A DNA stretch of 64,000 nucleotides from CADEEX01 sp964577955 (GTDB lineage: Bacteria > Acidobacteriota > Vicinamibacteria > Vicinamibacterales > CAVVIG01), in contig CAZOAZ010000005.1 in assembly GCA_964577955.1 (NCBI GenBank), forward strand, positions 1 through 64,000, given 5' to 3'. Each line of letters starts with the position of its first letter. The stretch's first letter is position 1. The notes beneath the pieces are model-generated. The model did no database searches. It was given only the letters and a program-made list of their open reading frames with translations, and was not told the origin of the DNA. This document shows, piece after piece, positions 25,922 to 33,531 of this stretch. Both the position numbers and the translations under genes were made by a program.

Positions 25922-26731
25922 ATGCACGTCGCTGTCCTGGTGCTGTACGTCGCCGCCCTTGCCGCGTATGCGTGGCACTTTGCCAAGCGCCAGCTGCTGG
26001 CCGGCCGCGTCGCCACGACGCTGCTCGTCGCCGGCGCGCTCGCGCACACCTTCCTGGTCGGCATGCTGACGATGGAGGTGGGGCATCTCCCGGTGAGCGA
26101 CGCTTCGTCGGCGATTTCGACGTTCGTCTGGCTGCTGGTGCTCGCCTACCTCTATACCGAGATGACCACCGACGAGCGGTCGATGGGACTGTTCGTGACG
26201 GCGCTGGTGGTGGCGATTCAATCGATCCCGACGATCAAGCCCGGCATCGAGGACCAGTCGTCGATGCTGCAGGGTCCGCTGTTCGAGATGCATGTCGGCT
26301 CGCTGCTTTTCGCCTACGCCAGTTTCGCGCTCGCCTGCATCATCGGCATCACCTACGTGCTCCTCTTCAAGGAGCTCAAAGCAAAGCACCTTGGCTTCTT
26401 CTATGCGCGGCTGCCGCCGCTGCAGGTTCTCCATTCGATGAATCAGCGGGCGACGCTGGTCGGCTGGATCTTCCTGACCGTCGGACTCGTCGCCGGGGCG
26501 ATCTGGGCCGGTCAGGCGCCGGCGCACGACGCGCGCGTCCAGGCGATGTCGCTGCGCGATCCGAAGATCTTCGTCGCGCTGGTCTGCTGGCTGGTCTATT
26601 CGTTCGAGGTCGTGGCCGCGCGCCGGCTCGGCGGCCGCTGGACCGCGATTCTCTCGACGCTCGGCTTCGCCATCGTGCTGCTCAACTTCGTCCCAATCAG
26701 CTATTTCCTGACGCGAAGTCACGACTTCTGA
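25922..26731 (+). CDS. HemX/CcsA-type cytochrome c assembly family membrane protein
   Basis: 269 residues with eight hydrophobic helices. Family signs: two conserved His contexts (LAHTFLVGML and FEMHVGSLLFAYASFALACIIGITYVL) and the WxWGxxx-like region replaced by GAIWAGQAP. Members are either CcsA (heme delivery for c-type cytochrome maturation) or HemX, found before hemA. The position directly before hemA favours the HemX type, which in some bacteria modulates glutamyl-tRNA reductase level; this is inference. It starts five bases after the VWFA gene. Confidence 0.8.
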   Translation: MHVAVLVLYVAALAAYAWHFAKRQLLAGRVATTLLVAGALAHTFLVGMLTMEVGHLPVSDASSAISTFVWLLVLAYLYTEMTTDERSMGLFVTALVVAIQSIPTIKPGIEDQSSMLQGPLFEMHVGSLLFAYASFALACIIGITYVLLFKELKAKHLGFFYARLPPLQVLHSMNQRATLVGWIFLTVGLVAGAIWAGQAPAHDARVQAMSLRDPKIFVALVCWLVYSFEVVAARRLGGRWTAILSTLGFAIVLLNFVPISYFLTRSHDF

Positions 26732-26740
26732 CGGACGCGG

Positions 26741-26785
26741 ATTTCAGGAATTCAGGAATTCAGGAATTCAGGGTTTAGGGATTTC
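26741..26785. repeat. 8-bp tandem array (TCAGGAAT)
   Basis: Three and a half copies of TCAGGAAT preceded by CGCGGATT, then a decayed GGGTTTAGGGATTTC. The same word, with the same CGCGGATT leader, appears before pyrR (56418-56455), and a relative overlaps the pyrC 3' end. It fills the gap before hemA. Confidence 0.85.
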
Positions 26786-26797
26786 GGTCTCACGCGC

Positions 26798-28147
26798 ATG
26801 CATCTCCTCCTGGTCGGAATCAGCCACCACACCGCGCCGGTCGAGCTGCGCGAACGGCTGGATTTCCAGACCCGCGGCGTCGAGGCGGCGCTGCGGGCGC
26901 TGACGGCGCGCGGGATCGCGCAGGAGGCCGTCGTCCTCTCGACCTGTAATCGCGCCGAGCTGTACGGCGTCTGCGACGACCTCGCCGCAGCCAAGCGCGA
27001 CATCGTCGACTTCATCAGCGAGTTTCACGGCGTCGATCGCGCGGCGCTGCAGCGGCACATCTACGACGTCGCCGATGCGGAAGCCGCGCGGCATCTGTTC
27101 CGCGTCGCCGCCGGCCTCGACAGCCTGGTCGTCGGCGAACCGCAGATCCTGGGGCAGGTGAAGGACGCGCACAGCGCCGCCGGTGCGGCTCGCACGTCCG
27201 GCACGCTCCTCAACCGCCTGTTCCATTCGTCGTTCGCGGTCGGCAAGCGCGTCCGGACCGAAACCAGTCTGGGGTCCGGCGCCGTTTCCGTCAGCTTCGC
27301 GGCCGTGGCCGTCGCGAAGAAGATTTTCCAGAATCTCGCCGGCCGGAATGTGGTGGTCATCGGCGCCGGCGAGATGGGCAAGCTGACCGCCCTGCACATG
27401 AAAACGCAGGGTGTGCAGCAAGTCACGATCGTCAGCCGCACGCTGGCGCACGCCGCGCGCACCGCCGAGGTGATCGGCGGCGCCTCTGCCGCGCCGTGGG
27501 AGGAGTTGCCGACGCTCCTCGGCAACGCCGACATCGTGATCACCGCCACCGGCGCGGCGTCGCCGATTCTCACCAAGGCGCAGATTGAAACGGTGATGCG
27601 CGGGCGCCGCAACCGTCCGCTCTTCCTGATCGACATCGCGATGCCGCGCGACGTCGAGGCCGCCGCCGGCGAGGTCGAACAGGTCTTCCTCTACAACATC
27701 GACGATCTGCAGGCGACGGTGCGCGAGAATCTGGCCCGCCGCGCCGCCGAAGTGCAGCGCGCCGAGACGATCGTCGGCGAAGAGGTCGAGAAATTCGTCG
27801 GCTGGCTGAAGGCGCGGAACGCGGTCCCGATCATCGTCGCGCTTCGCCAGAACTTCGACGCCGTCCGCAAAGCCGAAGTCGCGCGCCGCACCGCCGCCCT
27901 GCCGCCCGAGGTCCGCGATCAGATTGACGACGCGACGCGCTTGATTGTCGAGCGTCTCCTCCTGACGCCGACCGAACAACTGAAGGCGCTGGGCGACAGC
28001 GACGCCATTACGCAGCACGCCGAAGTCCTGACCCGCGTCTTCGGCCTGAATGCGCCCGCACCTGCGGCCGAGGGATCGACCGGCGCGGGCACGGCCACTC
28101 CCGACGCCCGCAAGGTCGAGCCGTTCGTCCGGCGGAACAAGGCGTGA
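26798..28147 (+). CDS. hemA: Glutamyl-tRNA reductase
   Basis: First committed step of the C5 heme pathway: glutamyl-tRNA(Glu) to glutamate-1-semialdehyde with NADPH. It has 449 residues. Motifs: GISHHTAPVELRERLDF (residues 8-23), the catalytic Cys 50 in STCNRAELYG, GLDSLVVGEPQILGQVK, and the NADPH-binding VVVIGAGEMGKLTA. The C-terminal dimerisation helices are present, followed by a 30-residue Ala/Pro-rich tail. The stop overlaps the hemC GTG start. A tRNA-Glu gene lies 24 kb away in this window. Confidence 0.97.
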   Translation: MHLLLVGISHHTAPVELRERLDFQTRGVEAALRALTARGIAQEAVVLSTCNRAELYGVCDDLAAAKRDIVDFISEFHGVDRAALQRHIYDVADAEAARHLFRVAAGLDSLVVGEPQILGQVKDAHSAAGAARTSGTLLNRLFHSSFAVGKRVRTETSLGSGAVSVSFAAVAVAKKIFQNLAGRNVVVIGAGEMGKLTALHMKTQGVQQVTIVSRTLAHAARTAEVIGGASAAPWEELPTLLGNADIVITATGAASPILTKAQIETVMRGRRNRPLFLIDIAMPRDVEAAAGEVEQVFLYNIDDLQATVRENLARRAAEVQRAETIVGEEVEKFVGWLKARNAVPIIVALRQNFDAVRKAEVARRTAALPPEVRDQIDDATRLIVERLLLTPTEQLKALGDSDAITQHAEVLTRVFGLNAPAPAAEGSTGAGTATPDARKVEPFVRRNKA

Positions 28148-29118
28148 TTCGGCTCGGCACGCGCGGCAGCCAGCTCGCGCTGTATCAGGCGCACGAAGTC
28201 CAGCGGCGGATCGCTGCGGCCGGCGGCCCGGAGTGCGAGATCAGGATCATCAAGACGTCCGGCGATCGCTTACAGGACGCGCCGCTCTCGGAGATCGGTG
28301 GCAAGCGGCTGTTCGTCAAGGAAATCGAGGACGCGCTGCTGGCGAACGAGGTGGACCTCGCCGTCCACAGCAGCAAGGACATGCCGGCGGTGCTGCCGGA
28401 CGGTCTGACCATCGCGGGCGTACTGCCGCGCGAGGATCCGCACGACGCCATCGTGCTGCCGCGCATCGCCGCATTTCACCGGCCGGCGCACGACCCGAAG
28501 GCCTTCGCGCAGGACTTCGACGCCTTGCTGGCCGCGGTCGGCGACCGGCCGGCGATCGGCACGAGCAGCGTGCGACGGGTCGCGCAGCTCGCGCGGCTCT
28601 TCCCGCACGCCCGGTTCGCCCCGATTCGCGGCAATCTCGACACGCGTCTGCGCAAGGTCGATAACGGCGACCACGACCTGATCGTGCTCGCCGCTGCCGG
28701 ATTGCGCCGCCTCGGGTTCACCAACCGGATCTCGCTGACGCTCCCGGCCGACGCCTGCGTGCCGGCGCCGGGACAGGGCATCATTGCGATCGAGATTCGA
28801 GAAGGCGACAATCAGGTCGGCGCGGCGGTCGCGGCGATTACGGATGCCCGGGCGGCTGACGCGCTGGCCGCGGAACGCGCGCTCGTTGAAGCGCTGGGCG
28901 GCGGCTGCCAGACGCCGATCGGCGCGCTGGCGATACCGCACGGGAGCGAGCTCGCGCTGACCGGCCTGGTGGTGACGCTGGACGGGAGCCGGGCGCTTCG
29001 CGCGTCGGCGCGCGGTCCGGCGACTGACGCGGCCGGGCTCGGTCGCCGCGTCGCCGAACAACTCATGGCCGACGGCGCCATGGACATTCTCGACGAGGTC
29101 CGTCGCGCCTCAGACTGA
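28144..29118 (+). CDS. hemC: Porphobilinogen deaminase (hydroxymethylbilane synthase)
   Basis: Condenses four porphobilinogens into hydroxymethylbilane. It has 324 residues with GTG start 28144 overlapping the hemA stop (GTGA). Motifs: IRLGTRGSQLALYQA at the N-terminus, VHSSKDMPAVLPDGL with the catalytic Asp, GTSSVRRVAQL, and the dipyrromethane cofactor Cys about 255 in LGGGCQTPIGALA. Cytoplasmic. Confidence 0.97.
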   Translation: MIRLGTRGSQLALYQAHEVQRRIAAAGGPECEIRIIKTSGDRLQDAPLSEIGGKRLFVKEIEDALLANEVDLAVHSSKDMPAVLPDGLTIAGVLPREDPHDAIVLPRIAAFHRPAHDPKAFAQDFDALLAAVGDRPAIGTSSVRRVAQLARLFPHARFAPIRGNLDTRLRKVDNGDHDLIVLAAAGLRRLGFTNRISLTLPADACVPAPGQGIIAIEIREGDNQVGAAVAAITDARAADALAAERALVEALGGGCQTPIGALAIPHGSELALTGLVVTLDGSRALRASARGPATDAAGLGRRVAEQLMADGAMDILDEVRRASD

Positions 29119-29138
29119 CGACTTATGAGCGACAAGCT

Positions 29139-30674
29139 ATGAGCACTGTCTACTTGATTGGCGCCGGCCCGGGCAGCGCGGACTTGATCACCGTCCGCGG
29201 CCTGCGCTGCCTGTCTGCCGCCGACGTCGTGATCTACGACCGGCTGGTGCATCCGCGCCTGCTGCAGCACGCGCGGCCGGGCGCCGAACGGATTGACGTC
29301 GGCGTGGCGGCTCCGCAACCGCTCGAACAGGAAGCGATCTGCTATCTCCTGGCCGAGAAGGCGCGCGAAGGCAAGACGGTGGCGCGGCTCAAGTGGGGCG
29401 ACCCGTTCGTCTTCGATCACGGCGGCGCCGAAGCGCTCTTCCTTCACGAGCAAGGCGTGCGGTTCGAGGTCGTCCCGGGCATTCCCGCCGGCATCGGCGC
29501 GGCGTCGTACGCCGGGATTCCGCTGACCTACCCGGGCGGCGGCGACACGCTGACGTTCGTCCGCGGCAACGAAGACGAGGGCAAGACACGGGCGTCGGTT
29601 GACTGGACCAGCCTCTCGAAGCTTGACGGCACCATCGTCTGCTACGCGGGCCCCAATCAGCTGCCGCACATGCTGAACGCGCTCCTGTCGCACGGGCGGC
29701 CAATCGAGGATTCGGCCGCGTTGATCTACAACGGCACGCTGCCGACGCAGGAAACCGTGCAGGGCTCGCTCGCGGAAATCGCGCAGCACGTCAAGCAGGC
29801 CAACGATCGCCGCGCGGCGATTCTGGTCGTTGGCCGCGTCACCGCCCTGCGCGAACACCTGCGCTGGTTCGACTCGCGGCCGCTCTTCGGCAAGCGGATC
29901 CTGGTCACGCGGCCGCGCGAGCAGGCCGCCGAGTTCGTCAACCTGCTCGAAGGGCTCGGCGCACAGCCGATCGAGGCGCCGATGATTTCGATTGCGCCGC
30001 CGGCCGACTGGGAGCAACTCGACGAGGCGTGCCGCCGGATCGGCGACTTCGACTGGATCGTCTTCTCGAGCGGCCACGGCGTGGAGGCGTTCATCGAGCG
30101 CCTGCTCGTGTCACCGCTCGACTTCCGCGCGATCAACGCCCGGTTCTGCACGGTCGGCCCGGCGACGGCCGAAAAACTCACCCGGCTCGGTCTCAAGGTC
30201 GATCTGGTCCCGCATGAATCGCGCGCCGAGGGTGTCGTCAACGCGCTGCTCGAGGCCGGACCGGTTCGCGGCAAACGCGTCCTGCTGCCGCGCGCGGACA
30301 TCGGCCGTGAAGTCATCGGCGAGGAATTGCGCAAGCGCGGTGCCGAGGTGACCGAAGTCGTCGCCTATCGCAACATCGCCGTCGATCTGGAACGCGAAGG
30401 CGGACCGGACGTCTACCGCATGCTGCTCGACAAGCGCATCGACGTGGTGACGTTTACGAGCCCGTCAGCCGTCAGGAACTTCGTCGAACTGATCGGCGCC
30501 GAGCCGGCGGCGGATCTCTTGAAGTCCACCCTGGTCGCGTCGATCGGACCCGTCACCGCCGAGGCCGCGGCGCAGTACGACATCCATTCGGCGATTGTTC
30601 CGGCCCAGTACACGATCGCGGCGCTGACCGACGCCATCGTCAAGCACTTCGAGAAAGCGCAGAGGTCCGCATGA
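29139..30674 (+). CDS. cobA-hemD: Fused uroporphyrinogen-III C-methyltransferase and uroporphyrinogen-III synthase
   Basis: Two-domain protein of 511 residues. The N-terminal half (to about 245) is a SUMT/CobA methyltransferase: YLIGAGPGSADLITVRGLRCLSAADVVIYDRL, RLKWGDPFVFDHGGAEA and VPGIPAGIGAASYAGIPLTYPG. The C-terminal half is HemD: GKRILVTRPREQAAEFVNLLEGLGAQPIEAP, FSSGHGVEAF and VVTFTSPSAVRNF. HemD closes hydroxymethylbilane to uroporphyrinogen III; CobA diverts it to precorrin-2 for siroheme or cobalamin. The fusion therefore places the branch point in one polypeptide. The start is 20 bases after hemC, and the end overlaps hemB (ATGA). Confidence 0.96.
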   Translation: MSTVYLIGAGPGSADLITVRGLRCLSAADVVIYDRLVHPRLLQHARPGAERIDVGVAAPQPLEQEAICYLLAEKAREGKTVARLKWGDPFVFDHGGAEALFLHEQGVRFEVVPGIPAGIGAASYAGIPLTYPGGGDTLTFVRGNEDEGKTRASVDWTSLSKLDGTIVCYAGPNQLPHMLNALLSHGRPIEDSAALIYNGTLPTQETVQGSLAEIAQHVKQANDRRAAILVVGRVTALREHLRWFDSRPLFGKRILVTRPREQAAEFVNLLEGLGAQPIEAPMISIAPPADWEQLDEACRRIGDFDWIVFSSGHGVEAFIERLLVSPLDFRAINARFCTVGPATAEKLTRLGLKVDLVPHESRAEGVVNALLEAGPVRGKRVLLPRADIGREVIGEELRKRGAEVTEVVAYRNIAVDLEREGGPDVYRMLLDKRIDVVTFTSPSAVRNFVELIGAEPAADLLKSTLVASIGPVTAEAAAQYDIHSAIVPAQYTIAALTDAIVKHFEKAQRSA

Positions 30675-31672
30675 ATCCCACGCACACCAGGACCACGACC
30701 AACCTGCATCTGACCCGGCGGCTGCGGCGGCTCCGCGCCAGCGAAACGTTGCGGGCGATGGTCCGCGAGACGCGGCTCTCGGCGGAGATGTTCGTGCTGC
30801 CGCTGTTTGTCTGCGAGGGCGAAGGCGTGCGGCGCGAAGTGTCGTCGATGCCGGGCGTGTTCAACCTCTCGGTCGACGAGGCGGTCAGGGAAGCCGAAGC
30901 GGCTCATGCCGAAGGCGTGAAGAGCGTGCTGCTCTTCGGTCTGCCGGATCACAAGGATTCGGTCGGCTCCGCCGCCTACGATCCGAATGCACCGGTCCAG
31001 GCCGCGACGCGCGCGATCAAACGTGCGCTCCCTGGCTCCCTGGTGATCACCGACGTCTGCCTGTGCGAGTACACCGATCATGGCCACTGCGGGATTCTGT
31101 CGGGCCACGAGATCCTGAACGACGAAACGGTCGATCAGCTGGTCCGCACGGCGGTCTCGCATGCGGTCGCCGGCGCCGACATCATCGCGCCGTCCGACAT
31201 GATGGACGGGCGCGTCGGGGCGATCCGTCAGGCGCTCGACGAGCGGTCGTTCGAAAACACCGCGATCATGTCGTACTCGGCCAAGTACTGCTCGGCGTTC
31301 TATGGCCCGTTTCGCGAGGCCGCGGCCTCGGCGCCGAAGTTCGGCGATCGGCGGTCGCACCAGATGGATCCCGGCAATGCGCAGGAAGCGCTGCGTGAAG
31401 TCGAGCAGGACATCGCCGAAGGTGCGGACATCGTCATGGTCAAGCCGGCGCTGCCCTATCTCGACGTCATCACGCGCGTGAAGGATACGTTCGGCTACCC
31501 GACGGCGGCTTATCAGGTCAGCGGTGAATACGCGATGATCAAGGCCGCGGCCAGGAACGGCTGGATCGACGAACATCGCGTCATGCTCGAAACGCTGACC
31601 GCGATCCGCCGCGCCGGCGCCGAAATCATCATCACGTACTACGCTAGAGAAGCGGCTCGAGCTCTCGACTAG
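30671..31672 (+). CDS. hemB: Delta-aminolevulinic acid dehydratase (porphobilinogen synthase)
   Basis: Joins two ALA to porphobilinogen. It has 333 residues. The Zn-binding cysteines are in DVCLCEYTDHGHC (Cys 130, 132, 140), so this is the Zn-dependent type. Catalytic lysines: Lys 205 in SYSAKYCSAFYGPFR and Lys 258 in MVKPALPYLD. The C-terminal YQVSGEYAMIKAAARNGW is typical. The four-base overlap with cobA-hemD implies coupling. Confidence 0.97.
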   Translation: MNPTHTRTTTNLHLTRRLRRLRASETLRAMVRETRLSAEMFVLPLFVCEGEGVRREVSSMPGVFNLSVDEAVREAEAAHAEGVKSVLLFGLPDHKDSVGSAAYDPNAPVQAATRAIKRALPGSLVITDVCLCEYTDHGHCGILSGHEILNDETVDQLVRTAVSHAVAGADIIAPSDMMDGRVGAIRQALDERSFENTAIMSYSAKYCSAFYGPFREAAASAPKFGDRRSHQMDPGNAQEALREVEQDIAEGADIVMVKPALPYLDVITRVKDTFGYPTAAYQVSGEYAMIKAAARNGWIDEHRVMLETLTAIRRAGAEIIITYYAREAARALD

Positions 31673-31740
31673 GGTGTCAGACCCCGTCTTCGGAACGAGC
31701 TTCCGCTGCGCGCGAAGTTCCGAAGACAGGGTCTGACACC
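31673..31740. repeat. Long hairpin between hemB and hemL (GGTGTCAGACC family)
   Basis: Left arm 31673-31696 and right arm 31717-31740 are inverted copies over 24 bases with one mismatch, enclosing a 20-base loop. The arms start with GGTGTCAGAC, the same word found in the palindromes at 49681 and 49834. It begins directly at the hemB stop. Confidence 0.9.
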
Positions 31741-31756
31741 CGATTCATCCTATCCA

Positions 31757-33046
31757 ATGAAAACGTCCCGATCAGCAAAGCTCTTCGCCCGCGCCGTCAA
31801 GATTCTTCCCGGCGGCGTCGACAGTCCGGTCCGCGCGTTCAAGTCGGTCGGCAGCACGCCGCTCTTCATCAAGAAAGCCAAGGGCGCGCGCCTCACCGAC
31901 ATCGACGGCAACACGTTCATCGACTACGTGATGTCGTGGGGGCCGCTCATCCACGGGCATGCTCCGGCCGGACTCGTGAAGGCGGTCGCGGCGGCGGCCA
32001 AACTCGGCACGAGCTACGGCGCGCCGAGCCCGCTCGAAGTCGAGCTCGGCGAACGCGTCCGCGCGCTGATGCCCGCGCTCGAACGGGTCCGCTTCGTCAG
32101 CTCCGGCACCGAAGCGGCGATGAGCGCGATCCGCGTCGCGCGCGCCGCGACCAAACGCGCCAAGATCATCAAGTTCGAAGGCTGCTATCACGGGCACGCC
32201 GATCCGTTCCTGGTGCAAGCCGGCTCGGGCGCGTTGACGCTCGGCACGCCGACCAGTCCCGGCGTCACCGCGGCCGCGGCGGGCGACACGCTGATCGCCA
32301 GCTACAACGACCTGGCCTCGGTCGAACGGGTGTTCGCCGCCAACCGCGGCGCGATCGCCGCGCTCATCGTCGAGCCGATCGCCGGCAACATGGGGCTGGT
32401 GCTGCCCGCCGACGGTTTTCTCCAGGCGCTGCGGCGGCTCTGCGACGCCCATCAGTCGTTGCTGGTATTCGACGAAGTGATCTCCGGATTCCGCGCCGGC
32501 GCGAACGGCGCGCAGGGATTGTTTGGGGTTCGGCCCGACCTGACGTGTCTCGGCAAGATCATCGGCGGCGGATTGCCGGTCGGGGCCTATGGCGGACGCG
32601 CCGATCTGATGGACCTGGTATCACCCGCGGGCCCGGTCTATCAGGCCGGCACGCTGTCCGGGAATCCGCTCGCGATGACCGCCGGGCTGTGGTGCCTCGA
32701 GCACCTCACGCCGCGGCTGTACAAGGATCTCGCGGCGCTGACGACGCGGCTGGCCGGTGGACTGGCCGACGCCGCGCGCGAAGCCGGCGTGCCGCTTCAG
32801 GTCAACGCGTTCGGATCGATCCTGACGCCGTTCTTCACCAGTCAGCCGGTCCGCGATTACCGCTCGGCGACGACGTCGAACACGGCGCAGTACGCCGCCT
32901 TCTTCCGCGCGATGGTGGCCCGAGGCGTGTACCCGCCGCCGTCACAGTTCGAGGGATGGTTCCTCTCGGCAGCGCACACTGCCAGGGACATCGATCGCAC
33001 GATCGCCGCCGCGCGCGAAGCGATGCGCGCCGTTCACGCTGGCTGA
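31757..33046 (+). CDS. hemL: Glutamate-1-semialdehyde 2,1-aminomutase
   Basis: PLP enzyme that converts glutamate-1-semialdehyde to ALA, the second C5 step. It has 429 residues. Motifs: LPGGVDSPVRAFKSVG at the N-terminus, FVSSGTEAAMSAIRVARA, FDEVISGFRAG, and the PLP Lys 267 in LGKIIGGGLPVGAYGG. The long hairpin repeat separates it from hemB, so its expression may be partly uncoupled from the upstream hem genes. It converges on the small LuxR-type gene four bases away. Confidence 0.97.
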   Translation: MKTSRSAKLFARAVKILPGGVDSPVRAFKSVGSTPLFIKKAKGARLTDIDGNTFIDYVMSWGPLIHGHAPAGLVKAVAAAAKLGTSYGAPSPLEVELGERVRALMPALERVRFVSSGTEAAMSAIRVARAATKRAKIIKFEGCYHGHADPFLVQAGSGALTLGTPTSPGVTAAAAGDTLIASYNDLASVERVFAANRGAIAALIVEPIAGNMGLVLPADGFLQALRRLCDAHQSLLVFDEVISGFRAGANGAQGLFGVRPDLTCLGKIIGGGLPVGAYGGRADLMDLVSPAGPVYQAGTLSGNPLAMTAGLWCLEHLTPRLYKDLAALTTRLAGGLADAAREAGVPLQVNAFGSILTPFFTSQPVRDYRSATTSNTAQYAAFFRAMVARGVYPPPSQFEGWFLSAAHTARDIDRTIAAAREAMRAVHAG

Positions 33047-33050
33047 GCGC

Positions 33051-33263
33051 CTACGAGAGTCCGGGCTGCGACGGCGAATCGTTCTTCACCATCGCCAGCG
33101 CCAGCTGCAGGCGGCTCGAGACTCCGAACTTCACGTAGATCGCCGTCAGATGGTTCTTGACGGTCTTCTCCGAGACCTGAAGGGTGGCCGCGATCTCGCG
33201 GTTCGATCGGCCGTTGGCCACACACTTCGAGACTTCCCATTCGCGTTTCGTCAGACGGTTCAT
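33051..33263 (-). CDS. Short LuxR-type HTH protein
   Basis: About 70 residues from ATG 33263, almost entirely a GerE/LuxR DNA-binding domain: LTKREWEVSKCVANGRSNREIAATLQVSEKTVKNHLTAIYVKFGVSSRLQLALA. The frame stays open upstream, but that sequence is Arg-rich and shows no receiver domain. No convincing Shine-Dalgarno precedes ATG 33263, so a non-ATG start slightly upstream is possible. It is either an autonomous HTH regulator (GerE-like) or a remnant of a longer response regulator. It is divergent from the LRR gene and could regulate it (inference). Confidence 0.7.
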   Translation of the reverse strand: MNRLTKREWEVSKCVANGRSNREIAATLQVSEKTVKNHLTAIYVKFGVSSRLQLALAMVKNDSPSQPGLS

Positions 33264-33531
33264 GGCTTCAGGCACGGCAGACTCTCTGGGAAAGACGCGG
33301 CCACTGCGGCGCGTTCGTCGGGTTAGACGGACGTGGGGACCAAATTCCCGCCTGACCGGCCGCAGTTGACAGCCCCCCTGGCCGCGACGACACTTACCCC
33401 GAGCGCGCGCTGGGGCGCCACCTGTCCGCGGCAAGGGAGCCTGCTCCCACCCATTCAAGGTTCGACCGACCGCACGAACCTTCTTCCGGCCCTGATTGAG
33501 CGGACTCCGGGCACTACGGAAAGAAGGTCCC

